This document shows positions 18,395 through 27,690 of a DNA stretch of 64,000 nt, piece by piece. The stretch covers positions 1 to 64,000 of the forward strand of contig NZ_FUKU01000026.1 of NCBI RefSeq assembly GCF_900163865.1, written 5' to 3'. The position numbers were made by a program, and so were the translations under genes. Origin of the DNA: Sphingobacterium sp. JB170. Its GTDB lineage: Bacteria > Bacteroidota > Bacteroidia > Sphingobacteriales > Sphingobacteriaceae. The stretch's first letter is position 1. Each line of letters opens with the position of its first letter. Below the pieces are notes generated by a model. It was not told where the DNA came from, made no database searches, and saw nothing but the letters and a program-made list of their open reading frames with translations.

Positions 18395-18862
18395 ATGTTC
18401 CAGCCCATTCAATTAAACTTACCGAGCTGCTCTTCCAAAATCACAAGAAAATCAAACAAGCTTTATATTTTCGATGAGCTTCGTAAGCGCGATCTTGTAT
18501 TGACGCCGGAAGAATGGGTACGACAGCATTGGGTTCATTACCTCTATACCCACAAAGGCTATCCAAAGTCATTGATGCAAATTGAAGGAGGGTTGAAATT
18601 AAACACTTTACAAAAACGAAGCGACTTACTGATCTACAACAACAATGGCGAAAAGATACTTTTGGCAGAATTTAAAGCGCCCACTGTCAAAATTACCGAA
18701 AATACATTCCATCAGGTTGCAAACTACAATAGTGTACATAGAATCCCTTTATTAGTAGTTAGCAACGGATTAGAGCACTATTATTGCCGCATAAATTTCA
18801 AAGAAAAAAAGTTTGAGTTTATCCTCGATCTGCCAAATTATAATTCGGCTCTTAATTTGTAG
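18395..18862 (+). CDS. HsdR_N-domain nuclease-like protein (stand-alone)
   Basis: 155 residues covering the type I restriction enzyme R-protein N-terminal fold. An alpha-helical start is followed by the PD-(D/E)xK-like core: 'LQKRSDLLIYNNNGEKILLAEFKAP' supplies D, E and K (D in 'RSDLLIY', 'EFK'), and 'VVSNGLEHYYCR' follows. No helicase, methylase or specificity subunit is nearby, so this is not a restriction system. Adjacency to holA is, from memory, common in Bacteroidota and suggests a housekeeping role in DNA metabolism. The role is unknown. Start chosen by promoter position. Confidence 0.8.
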   Translation: MFQPIQLNLPSCSSKITRKSNKLYIFDELRKRDLVLTPEEWVRQHWVHYLYTHKGYPKSLMQIEGGLKLNTLQKRSDLLIYNNNGEKILLAEFKAPTVKITENTFHQVANYNSVHRIPLLVVSNGLEHYYCRINFKEKKFEFILDLPNYNSALNL

Positions 18863-18926
18863 TTCAGATTAAAATCATATTTTTACGTCATATATCAAAT
18901 AATCAAAAACAGAAACACTTACAACA

Positions 18927-19628
18927 ATGAATATAGATAAAAACGAATTCAGAAAATACGCCATTAAGCATCATCGCATTGGCAGTCAACACGTCGACGG
19001 TTTTATCTCGCGCGTTCAGCAAAACTCGCCGGTGAATCTAACTCCGTATATCGTTGAAGAGCGACAATTAAATGTAGCCCAGATGGATGTATTCTCGCGA
19101 TTAATGATGGACCGCATTATCTTCTTAGGAGACGCAATCAATGACCAAGTGGCGAATATTGTGCAGGCACAGTTATTATTTTTACAATCAACTGATGCAC
19201 AACGTGATATTCAAATATACATCAACTCTCCAGGAGGAAGCGTTTACGCAGGCTTGGGAATCTACGACACCATGCAATATATTGCTCCCGATGTTGCCAC
19301 CATATGTACGGGAATAGCCGCTTCCATGGGCGCGGTTCTATTGGTTGCCGGCGCAAAAGGAAAACGTGCTGCCTTGAAACATGCTCGTGTTATGATTCAC
19401 CAACCATCTGGTGGAGCGCAAGGCGTTGCATCTGATATGGAAATCAACCTACGCGAGATGCTTAAGATAAAAGAAGAATTATACAACGTTATCTCCAGCC
19501 ACTCCGGTCAATCCTACAAATGGGTTGAAACGTCATCTGATCGTGATTTTTGGATGAAAGCCGAAGAGGCCAAGGAAGTTGGTATGATTGATGAGGTATT
19601 ATCGCCGAAGAAAGAAGTTAAAAAATAA
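18927..19628 (+). CDS. clpP: ATP-dependent Clp protease proteolytic subunit ClpP
   Basis: Serine peptidase forming the tetradecameric chamber that works with ClpX and ClpC. The 233 residues include a 40-residue N-terminal extension relative to E. coli, then 'INSPGGSVYAGLGIYD'. The catalytic Ser133 is in 'GIAASMGAVLL', His158 in 'HARVMIHQPSGG', and the Asp in 'SDRDFW'. clpX follows after 7 nt, so they are co-transcribed. Confidence 0.96.
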   Translation: MNIDKNEFRKYAIKHHRIGSQHVDGFISRVQQNSPVNLTPYIVEERQLNVAQMDVFSRLMMDRIIFLGDAINDQVANIVQAQLLFLQSTDAQRDIQIYINSPGGSVYAGLGIYDTMQYIAPDVATICTGIAASMGAVLLVAGAKGKRAALKHARVMIHQPSGGAQGVASDMEINLREMLKIKEELYNVISSHSGQSYKWVETSSDRDFWMKAEEAKEVGMIDEVLSPKKEVKK

Positions 19629-19635
19629 TTATTCA

Positions 19636-20886
19636 ATGAGTAAGATTAATAACAAAGAGATTCGTTGTTCATTTTGTGGCATAAGTAAAAATGATGCGCA
19701 AATGCTGATTGCTGGAGACGGAGCTCATATATGCGACCGTTGTGTAACACAGGCCGGCGAAATCTTAACAGAAGAATTAAAACAGAGAAAAAGCAAGTCG
19801 TTACAAACGACCTTGAAATTGATACGTCCTGTTGAAATAAAAGAACATTTGGATCAATATGTGATCGGACAGGACGACGCAAAAAAAGTAATTTCGGTTT
19901 CGGTTTACAATCACTATAAAAGGCTTAATCAAAAGGTTGACAAGGATGAGATAGAAATCGAAAAATCGAATCTAATCATCGTTGGAGAAACCGGTACAGG
20001 TAAAACATTACTTGCAAAGACCGTTGCGAAGATTCTCAACGTACCCTTCTGCATTGTTGATGCAACAGTATTAACAGAAGCGGGCTATGTTGGTGAAGAC
20101 GTAGAAAGCATCCTAACCCGCCTTTTACAAGCAGCAGACTATGACGTGGCTTCAGCAGAGCGTGGTATTATATACATCGATGAGATTGATAAAATTGCTC
20201 GCAAAAGTGACAATCCGTCAATCACCCGAGATGTTTCTGGTGAAGGTGTTCAACAGGCACTTCTAAAAATTCTAGAAGGCACTAACGTGAACGTTCCGCC
20301 TCAAGGCGGCCGTAAGCATCCAGATCAAAAAATGATATCTGTGAATACGAGCAATATTCTCTTTATTTGTGGTGGTGCATTTGATGGCATCCAGAAGAAA
20401 ATTGCCAATCGTTTGAAAACACAGACAGTGGGCTATAAAATGAGTGATGAGGAAATGGAGATCGATCTTCAAAACTTGTTCAAATACATTACGCCACTCG
20501 ATCTCAAAAATTTCGGTTTGATTCCAGAATTGATCGGACGGTTGCCCGTGTTAACCTATTTAAACCCACTTGATCGCGAAACGCTAACAAGTATCCTAAC
20601 GGAACCAAAAAATGCTCTGATAAAGCAATACGTTAAGCTGTTCGAATATGAAGGCGTCGAGGTTATATTTGATAAAGAAGTGTACAACTTCATCGTGGAA
20701 AAAGCATGGGAATTCAAACTTGGCGCTAGGGGTCTACGCAGTATTTGCGAGGCGATCATGCTAGATGCAATGTTTGAAACACCAACATCAAAAGAGCAAG
20801 GTGAGAAAAGTACGTTGCATATAACGCTCGATTATGCAAAACAAAAATTTGCGAAATCGGACATTAAGAAACTTCAAGTAGCTTAA
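19636..20886 (+). CDS. clpX: ATP-dependent Clp protease ATP-binding subunit ClpX
   Basis: AAA+ unfoldase partner of ClpP, 416 residues. The N-terminal C4 zinc finger ('CSFC' and 'CDRC') is present, then Walker A 'GETGTGKT' near residue 117, Walker B '[10 protein letters not shown]', '[18 protein letters not shown]' and the sensor-2 region 'GARGLRSI'. The ClpP-docking loop that reads IGF in E. coli is 'TVGY' here. The frame extends 16 codons upstream into clpP, but the zinc finger spacing and the gene boundary favour ATG 19636. A terminator follows. Confidence 0.96.
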   Translation: MSKINNKEIRCSFCGISKNDAQMLIAGDGAHICDRCVTQAGEILTEELKQRKSKSLQTTLKLIRPVEIKEHLDQYVIGQDDAKKVISVSVYNHYKRLNQKVDKDEIEIEKSNLIIVGETGTGKTLLAKTVAKILNVPFCIVDATVLTEAGYVGEDVESILTRLLQAADYDVASAERGIIYIDEIDKIARKSDNPSITRDVSGEGVQQALLKILEGTNVNVPPQGGRKHPDQKMISVNTSNILFICGGAFDGIQKKIANRLKTQTVGYKMSDEEMEIDLQNLFKYITPLDLKNFGLIPELIGRLPVLTYLNPLDRETLTSILTEPKNALIKQYVKLFEYEGVEVIFDKEVYNFIVEKAWEFKLGARGLRSICEAIMLDAMFETPTSKEQGEKSTLHITLDYAKQKFAKSDIKKLQVA

Positions 20887-20890
20887 TTAA

Positions 20891-20917
20891 AAATCCCTCT
20901 CACGAGGGATTTTTTTT
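20891..20917 (+). terminator. Terminator of clpP-clpX
   Basis: AAATCCCTC, loop TCAC, GAGGGATTT followed by a T-run; a 9-bp stem 5 nt after the clpX stop. Confidence 0.9.
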
Positions 20918-20973
20918 CCGAATCAAAAAGGTTTCTCGCCAGAAAAACCATTCATAAACTAAATTTCCATCTT

Positions 20974-21789
20974 ATGTCGACAAAAAAAACGATCGAATCG
21001 CCAATCACTCCGGGATTAAAAACAAAAAAAGATATAGTCAATAATTGGTTACCACGATATACTGGCTGCCCGCTTGATGAATTTGAGGAATATATATTGC
21101 TAACTAACTTCTCGAAGTACCTTGATATGTTCTCCGAGATGAACGACAAAGCCCCAATATATGGAAACGACAAAGCAATGCAGGCTTGTTCTGCTGGCGG
21201 AATAACCATCATAAATTTCGGAATGGGAAGTCCGATGGCAGCAACTATAATGGATCTGTTATCGGCAGTTTCCCCTAAAGCGGTGTTGTTTTTAGGAAAA
21301 ACGGGGGGGCTTAAGAAAAAGATTCCCGTTGGGGAACTTATTCTGCCAATTGCAGCAATTCGTGGCGAGGGCACTTCAAATGACTACTTTCCTGCCGAAG
21401 TGCCATCCCTCCCTTCTTTCGCTTTACAGAAAGCTATATCAACAACAATCAGAGACTATGCACGAGACTATTGGACGGGAACGGTCTATACAACAAATCG
21501 ACGAGTTTGGGAGCACGACAAAGCGTTTAAAAAATATTTAAAAGCAATTCGTGCGATGGCGGTAGACATGGAGACTGCCACTATCTTTAGTGTGGGGTTT
21601 GCCAATAAGATTCCAACAGGAGCATTACTACTGGTGTCCGATCAGCCTATGGTTCCTGAGGGTGTAAAAACATCAGATAGTGACCTCACGGTAACTGCAA
21701 AATATGTAGAGACACATTTAAAAATTGGTATCGACGCATTAAAACAACTTATAAATGATGGGCTTACAGTCAAGCATCTGAAGTTTTAA
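20974..21789 (+). CDS. AMP nucleosidase, short Bacteroidota form
   Basis: 271 residues of the PNP/UDP phosphorylase fold. It has the phosphate-site segment 'INFGMGSPMAATIMDLL', 'VLFLGKTGGLKKKIPVGE', the ribose-binding 'AVDMETATIF', and the base-site 'LLVSDQPM'. E. coli Amn is nearly twice as long with an extra N-terminal domain. In Bacteroidota this catalytic-only form is the one usually called AMP nucleosidase (AMP to adenine plus ribose 5-phosphate). Another nucleoside phosphorylase activity is possible. Single gene after the clpX terminator. Confidence 0.82.
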   Translation: MSTKKTIESPITPGLKTKKDIVNNWLPRYTGCPLDEFEEYILLTNFSKYLDMFSEMNDKAPIYGNDKAMQACSAGGITIINFGMGSPMAATIMDLLSAVSPKAVLFLGKTGGLKKKIPVGELILPIAAIRGEGTSNDYFPAEVPSLPSFALQKAISTTIRDYARDYWTGTVYTTNRRVWEHDKAFKKYLKAIRAMAVDMETATIFSVGFANKIPTGALLLVSDQPMVPEGVKTSDSDLTVTAKYVETHLKIGIDALKQLINDGLTVKHLKF

Positions 21790-22187
21790 CTAATTAAAAT
21801 ATCAAATTCCTATTTTGAAGTTGAACCTCGTGGCATTGACTTTCGAAATAAGCATTTGGTATGCCCTCCGATTCGTCGATGATCCCCCTATTACGCTAGG
21901 TTTACGTAGGGCAATTTATGATTAGCGCGTGCACTAGCGCTCATAATATTCAGTTCGTTTGCAAGCCCCTTATAAAAATTACATTAGGTAATTTATACGT
22001 GTTCCAAATCTTTTATTGCCCTCAACACACAATTATCCTTATTTATACGTTATAGTTAGAGTAAGGCCAAATTCGAAAAGAAACAGTGCAACATATTGAA
22101 CTATACCCCTCAAGGAATAATCTAGGTATATAAACAGGCATATTCCAATTTGTCCATACTTATTAGCTTTACTGAAATAGGTTATAA
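21790..22187. other. Intergenic region, no gene found
   Basis: 398 nt between the AMP nucleosidase and FkbM genes. All six frames are broken. A few weak inverted repeats are present (for example around 21890-21912 and 21925-21942), but nothing resembles a known RNA, terminator or promoter with confidence. Confidence 0.5.
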
Positions 22188-22892
22188 ATGGAGAGAAACA
22201 ACAAACTTAAGCGACTTGAATATTGGATTAAAGCACGCATAGGGTTAATCGCCTATGTAAAAGTACAAAAACACGTCTACAAAAAATGGTACGGAAATAA
22301 ATATGGCGGTTTCTATCTCAATCCAAATCTAATTTCACAAGATGCTATAATCTATTCCTTCGGTGTTGGGGAAGATATTTCTTTCGACCGCGCGGTACTA
22401 AAGCAGCATAATGCCCAAATATTTGCTTTTGACCCGACGCCAAAATCAATAAAATGGGTAGCAAAACAGCATCTGCCCGAAACGTTTAATTTTTTCCCTT
22501 ATGGGATAGGGAATAAAACCGAACAGGCGAAATTCCATTTACCAAAAAACAAAGAACATGTCTCCGGAAGCATTTATGAACATAACCTCGTTGAGAACAA
22601 GCAATTTATAAGCGTGCCATTAAAATCCTTTGACGACATCTTAAAGGAATCTGGACATACGGAAATTGACGTCCTTAAGATGGATATCGAAGGGTCTGAA
22701 TATTGTGTAATGGAAGGGATTTTAAAGTCGAATAGTTCGATCAAACAAATACTTTTGGAGACTCATGAACGCTTCTTCAAAGATGGCAGAACAAAAGGCC
22801 GTGCACTATTTAATTTAATGGAAGAACACGGTTACAAAATATTTGCTATTTCCGATACCTATCAAGAAATATCATTTATGAAAATGGATTAA
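22188..22892 (+). CDS. FkbM family methyltransferase
   Basis: 234 residues with the SAM-binding Rossmann fold of the FkbM (Methyltransf_21) family: motif I region 'IYSFGVGEDISFD', the acidic strand end 'IFAFDPTPKS', 'VPLKSFDDIL' and the family hallmark 'IDVLKMDIEGSEYCVMEGIL'. Relatives O-methylate sugars, polyketides or lipids. The first 50 residues are basic and unrelated to the core. It stands alone behind a 400-bp non-coding stretch, with no glycosyltransferase neighbour to indicate the acceptor. Its base composition is AT-rich, so acquisition is possible. Confidence 0.85.
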   Translation: MERNNKLKRLEYWIKARIGLIAYVKVQKHVYKKWYGNKYGGFYLNPNLISQDAIIYSFGVGEDISFDRAVLKQHNAQIFAFDPTPKSIKWVAKQHLPETFNFFPYGIGNKTEQAKFHLPKNKEHVSGSIYEHNLVENKQFISVPLKSFDDILKESGHTEIDVLKMDIEGSEYCVMEGILKSNSSIKQILLETHERFFKDGRTKGRALFNLMEEHGYKIFAISDTYQEISFMKMD

Positions 22893-22912
22893 ACGGAATG
22901 ATGATTTAATCC
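22886..22912. terminator. Inverted repeat spanning two convergent stop codons
   Basis: GGATTAAA (22886-22893) and TTTAATCC (22905-22912) form a perfect 8-bp stem with an 11-nt loop. The stop codons of both convergent genes lie inside the arms. No U-tract beyond the arms. Confidence 0.45.
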
Positions 22913-23208
22913 TTAGATGGACTTACATATTTAATTACATAGACATCTTCATTGTCTTTCTTCATCTTGTAGCGCTCTCGGGCGATACGCTGAATTTCGG
23001 TCTGGTTTTCCTGAACGTCAATTATTGCTTTCTCAATCCGGACAGTTTCTGATTCATAGAATTCCTTCTCTGTCCGAAGCTTCTCTTCTTCTTTAAGATA
23101 GGAATATTGGGTACTTACATCATACCGATCGAAAAAGCACATCCATACTACAAAAGCTACTCCTGCAATCAAGTATTTATTGCGAATCAATAAAAGAAAA
23201 CGTTCCAT
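22906..23208 (-). CDS. Septum formation initiator family protein (FtsB/DivIC-like)
   Basis: 100 residues from ATG 23208. A short cytoplasmic basic start is followed by one transmembrane helix (about 11-28) and a periplasmic coiled coil ('YLKEEEKLRTEKEFYESE'), then the family-typical 'IQRIARERYKMKKDNEDVYV'. This is the FtsB/DivIC pattern of the divisome, a partner of FtsL and FtsQ/DivIB. It lies downstream of eno, the same order seen for ftsB in many bacteria, but a terminator separates the two. The TTG starts two codons upstream are less likely. Confidence 0.85.
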   Translation of the reverse strand: MERFLLLIRNKYLIAGVAFVVWMCFFDRYDVSTQYSYLKEEEKLRTEKEFYESETVRIEKAIIDVQENQTEIQRIARERYKMKKDNEDVYVIKYVSPSKD

Positions 23209-23252
23209 CAACAAAAATTAAATCTTCCTTAAAGATAGAAATTATTATCAAT

Positions 23253-23282
23253 AAAAAGGGAGCTTTTTAGAGCTCCCCTTTT
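23253..23282 (-). terminator. Terminator of eno
   Basis: Arms 23253-23264 and 23271-23282 pair (one bulged G) around a 6-nt loop. On the minus strand the stem ends in a T-run; it lies 22 nt after the eno stop. Confidence 0.8.
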
Positions 23283-23304
23283 AAAATAACATTGTTTTAT
23301 GTTA

Positions 23305-24708
<1,404 letters not shown>

Positions 24709-24710
24709 TC

Positions 24711-24742
24711 AAAAAAGGCTAAACAAAAGTTTAGCCTTTTTT
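24711..24742. terminator. Bidirectional terminator after carA
   Basis: Perfect 14-bp stem: 24711-24724 with 24729-24742, loop AAAA, with A/T runs at both ends. It lies 3 nt after the carA stop and separates carA from eno. Confidence 0.92.
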
Positions 24743-24744
24743 TA

Positions 24745-25845
24745 TTAACCCTTAATCATAGCAATGAAATCATCAAATAAGTAGCGCGAATCGTGTGGAC
24801 CCGGGGAAGATTCGGGGTGATACTGTACAGTGAATGCTTTTTTACCTTTTAAACGGATCCCCTCAATTGATTCGTCATTTAAGTTGATATGCGTGACTTC
24901 CACTTTATCCGATTTTAAAACATCTTCTTTTACCACGGCAAATCCATGGTTTTGCGATGTAATTTCACAACGATTAGCGATTATGTTTTTCACCGGGTGA
25001 TTAATTCCACGGTGTCCATTATGCATTTTTTGGGTACGAATACCATTTGCCAATGCTAACATTTGGTGCCCAAGACAGATGCCGAACATCGGCTTATCAG
25101 CCTGCGTAATCTTCACGATGGTCTCAATTGCGTAATCCATTGCTGCAGGATCACCAGGACCGTTGGAAATAAAATAACCATCTGGCTGCCATTCTTCCAT
25201 CTCTTCAAAGGTTGTTCTAGCAGGGAAAACTTTCGCATATACTTGACGAGAATCGAAGTTCCGAAGAATATTTTTCTTAATACCGAGGTCTAATACCGCG
25301 ATTCTGGTCGGAGCTTCCTCTTCACCAAAGAAGTAAGGCTCTTTGGTCGACACCAAAGAGGATAATTCCAAACCTTCCATAGACGGCACGTCAACTAACA
25401 AGGCTTTTAGTGACTCGGGGTCCAGATTCTCCGATGAGATGATTGCATTCATCGCACCTTTATCGCGGATGTGACGAACTAACGAACGGGTATCGATATC
25501 AGATATTCCCACAAGATTTTCTTCTTCGAAATAGGTCTGTATCGACTTATCTGCCATATGGCGGCTATAATTGATATTATAGTTTTTACAGACTAAACCG
25601 GCAATCTGAATATTCTCAGATTCTGAATCTTCCTGATCGATTCCATAGTTACCAATATGCGCATTGGTTGTTACCATAATTTGCCCATAGTAAGACGGAT
25701 CAGTAAAAATCTCTTGATAACCCGTAGTCCCCGTATTAAAACAGATCTCTCCCGAGGTCGTCCCAATTTTCCCGGCTGCTTTCCCGTGATAAACTGTTCC
25801 GTCCTGGAGCACCAAAATTGCTGGTAATTTGCTGTAGTTGGTCAT
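24745..25845 (-). CDS. carA: Carbamoyl-phosphate synthase small (glutaminase) subunit
   Basis: Releases ammonia from glutamine for carbamoyl phosphate synthesis (pyrimidine and arginine pathways). 366 residues: an N-terminal CPSase_sm domain ('GKAAGKIGTTSGEICFNTG', 'YNINYSRHMAD') and a class I amidotransferase domain with nucleophile Cys in 'GICLGHQ' and the His/Glu pair in 'QYHPESSPGPHDS'. The large subunit carB is not beside it. A terminator-like hairpin with a U-tract sits 41 nt upstream of its start, inside what looks like its leader. Confidence 0.96.
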   Translation of the reverse strand: MTNYSKLPAILVLQDGTVYHGKAAGKIGTTSGEICFNTGTTGYQEIFTDPSYYGQIMVTTNAHIGNYGIDQEDSESENIQIAGLVCKNYNINYSRHMADKSIQTYFEEENLVGISDIDTRSLVRHIRDKGAMNAIISSENLDPESLKALLVDVPSMEGLELSSLVSTKEPYFFGEEEAPTRIAVLDLGIKKNILRNFDSRQVYAKVFPARTTFEEMEEWQPDGYFISNGPGDPAAMDYAIETIVKITQADKPMFGICLGHQMLALANGIRTQKMHNGHRGINHPVKNIIANRCEITSQNHGFAVVKEDVLKSDKVEVTHINLNDESIEGIRLKGKKAFTVQYHPESSPGPHDSRYLFDDFIAMIKG

Positions 25846-25886
25846 TCTATATTCCTATATGTATTTATGAGTTCGGTATTAGATAT

Positions 25887-25906
25887 AAAAAAAGCCCAAA
25901 CGGGCT
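25887..25906 (-). terminator. Terminator or attenuator in the carA leader
   Basis: On the minus strand AGCCC, loop GTTT, GGGCT then seven T. It lies downstream of a -7 box (26000-25993) and upstream of carA, so it either ends the ywbE transcript or attenuates carA. Confidence 0.7.
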
Positions 25907-25922
25907 AAAATAAAATATTTTT

Positions 25923-25938
25923 GTTTACCAATGTAAAC
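25923..25938 (-). repeat. Hairpin before the carA-leader terminator
   Basis: GTTTAC, loop CAAT, GTAAAC; a perfect 6-bp stem 16 nt upstream of the terminator hairpin on the minus strand. Confidence 0.4.
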
Positions 25939-25992
25939 ACTGATGTCTTGCGACGCTGCGACGAGATATGTTACCCCATTTTTCACGAAAGT

Positions 25993-26000
25993 CAAAGGTA
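25993..26000 (-). promoter_or_regulatory. Candidate promoter of the carA leader
   Basis: TACCTTTG on the minus strand, exact TAnnTTTG. Transcription would begin near 25989, giving a leader of about 145 nt to carA, interrupted by the hairpin at 25887-25906. Confidence 0.5.
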
Positions 26001-26079
26001 CAGATAAATTCATGAAATATAAAAACTTTAAAAATTAATTTCGCCCTACAAGTTTTGTAACAGCGTGAATTCCGTAAAG

Positions 26080-26280
26080 TTAATCTTCATCAATAATCTC
26101 TTGTACGCGGCCTATTTGGCCATCTGCTAGCCGTACCTTTATTCCTCGAGGATGATAGGCCGACGAAGTCAATAAATCCTTCACGACTCCCTCAGTAAGG
26201 GTTCCACTCCGTTGATCTTTTTTAAGCACAATGTTCACCAGTGATCCAGGTTTAACATCCGCACGTGTCTTTCCGTCCAT
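26080..26280 (-). CDS. YwbE family protein
   Basis: 66 residues, the whole length of the YwbE (DUF2196) family: 'RADVKPGSLVNIVLKKDQRSG', 'LTEGVVKDLLT', 'HPRGIKVRLADGQIGRVQEI'. Small beta-rich protein of unknown function. It follows the M50 protease gene by 35 nt and may be co-transcribed with it. Confidence 0.85.
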   Translation of the reverse strand: MDGKTRADVKPGSLVNIVLKKDQRSGTLTEGVVKDLLTSSAYHPRGIKVRLADGQIGRVQEIIDED

Positions 26281-26315
26281 TCTTATAAAAAAAAGTCAGC
26301 CGAAGCTGACCATAG

Positions 26316-27635
26316 TTACCATTTTATTATATCGTTCCCTAAAGTAAAAATCATAAGCGCTATCAAAATAAAAAAGCCTACCATCTGCGCTTTTTCCAGA
26401 AAATTATCGCTCAACGGCTTTCCTTGTACCATCTCCACCAAAAGAAAAACAACATGTCCGCCGTCCAATGCCGGTATAGGTAAAAGATTCATAAAAGCTA
26501 GTGCCATCGATAACATACCCACTAAACTCCAAAACTTTGTCCAATTAACCTCTGTACCAAACATTTTGGCAATTCCGACCGGCCCCGATAGCGCTTTATC
26601 TGCACGAACGTCGCCTTTAAAAATCTTACCGAAGCCTTTGATGTTATCGGTGACTACAGAAAAAGCTTTATGGGCACCGATGGGCATCGCTTCTACAAAG
26701 CCATAATTTTGGGTTACCACTGGTAACGGGTCTTTTGCAATCCCAACGCCTACCATCGCACTGGAGTCAACGGTTCCCTTTGTGTGAATCAAACCTCCAT
26801 CACGTAGAACAGCAACTTGAATCGGCTTACCAACACTATTTTTCAACTCGGAGGATAACTGATCAAAAAACACCATTTGCTTGCCGTTTATCGACACAAT
26901 ACTATCTCCGACTTGGAGGTTCATTCGTTCGGCTTCTGAACCTTTGACGACCTTGTTAACGCGGGACATTTTCTCACGAGGCTGAACGAATTCAATTGCT
27001 TTATGCTCCGCAATATCGTTTAAAATATCATCAGGGATCGTGATCTTCTGCTGATTGCCTGCTCTTTCAATCGTTAATACGGCATCCCCCATCAAAACGT
27101 CCGAACTCATTACATCACCGTAAAACTTGATCGCCGGATTCCCATTAACAGCAACAATTTGATCGCCAGGTTCAATGCCAATCTCTTTGCCGACAATACC
27201 AGGTACAACGCCATAATGCAATTTAGAGTTATCAATGTCTGACTCTCCATATGTGAAGGTCAACATCCAAAATACAACGACACCAACGATCACATTAACG
27301 ATGATACCGCCAAGCATTACGATTAGTCGTTGCCAGGCAGGTTTTGATCGAAATTCCCACGGTTGGGGCTCCCCTTGAAGTTGTGCAGTGTCCATTGATT
27401 CGTCAACCATTCCTGCAATTTTGACGTACCCCCCTAACGGCAGCCAGCCAATACCATATTCACAACCTTTGTAGGTGAACTTGAAAAGTTTTACTCCCCA
27501 AGCATCGAAAAATAAATAAAATTTCTCCACTTTAATGCCAAAAGCTCGTGCTGCCAAAAAATGACCCAGCTCGTGTAATATTATTAAAATCGACAAGCCC
27601 AAAACAACTTGCCCAATCATCACTAATGTTCCCAT
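26316..27635 (-). CDS. rseP: RIP metalloprotease RseP (site-2 protease, M50)
   Basis: Intramembrane zinc protease that cleaves membrane-bound anti-sigma factors or signal peptides. 439 residues. The first helix carries 'HELGHFLAAR' (His21, Glu22, His25), the periplasmic region has two PDZ-like domains (about 125-300, 'EIGIEPGDQIVAVNG' and 'ERMNLQVGDSIVSINGK'), and the last part has the third zinc ligand in 'NLLPIPALDGGH'. It lies directly downstream of dxr, a widespread gene order. Confidence 0.95.
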   Translation of the reverse strand: MGTLVMIGQVVLGLSILIILHELGHFLAARAFGIKVEKFYLFFDAWGVKLFKFTYKGCEYGIGWLPLGGYVKIAGMVDESMDTAQLQGEPQPWEFRSKPAWQRLIVMLGGIIVNVIVGVVVFWMLTFTYGESDIDNSKLHYGVVPGIVGKEIGIEPGDQIVAVNGNPAIKFYGDVMSSDVLMGDAVLTIERAGNQQKITIPDDILNDIAEHKAIEFVQPREKMSRVNKVVKGSEAERMNLQVGDSIVSINGKQMVFFDQLSSELKNSVGKPIQVAVLRDGGLIHTKGTVDSSAMVGVGIAKDPLPVVTQNYGFVEAMPIGAHKAFSVVTDNIKGFGKIFKGDVRADKALSGPVGIAKMFGTEVNWTKFWSLVGMLSMALAFMNLLPIPALDGGHVVFLLVEMVQGKPLSDNFLEKAQMVGFFILIALMIFTLGNDIIKW

Positions 27636-27690
27636 TAAATCGTATAATTAAAAAATCAACGTATCTCAATTTTGCACGCTTGTGCAGAAC

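Noticed and set aside
18395..18862. Type I restriction system
   Set aside because: Only an HsdR_N-like domain is present; no helicase, methylase or specificity subunit in the window.
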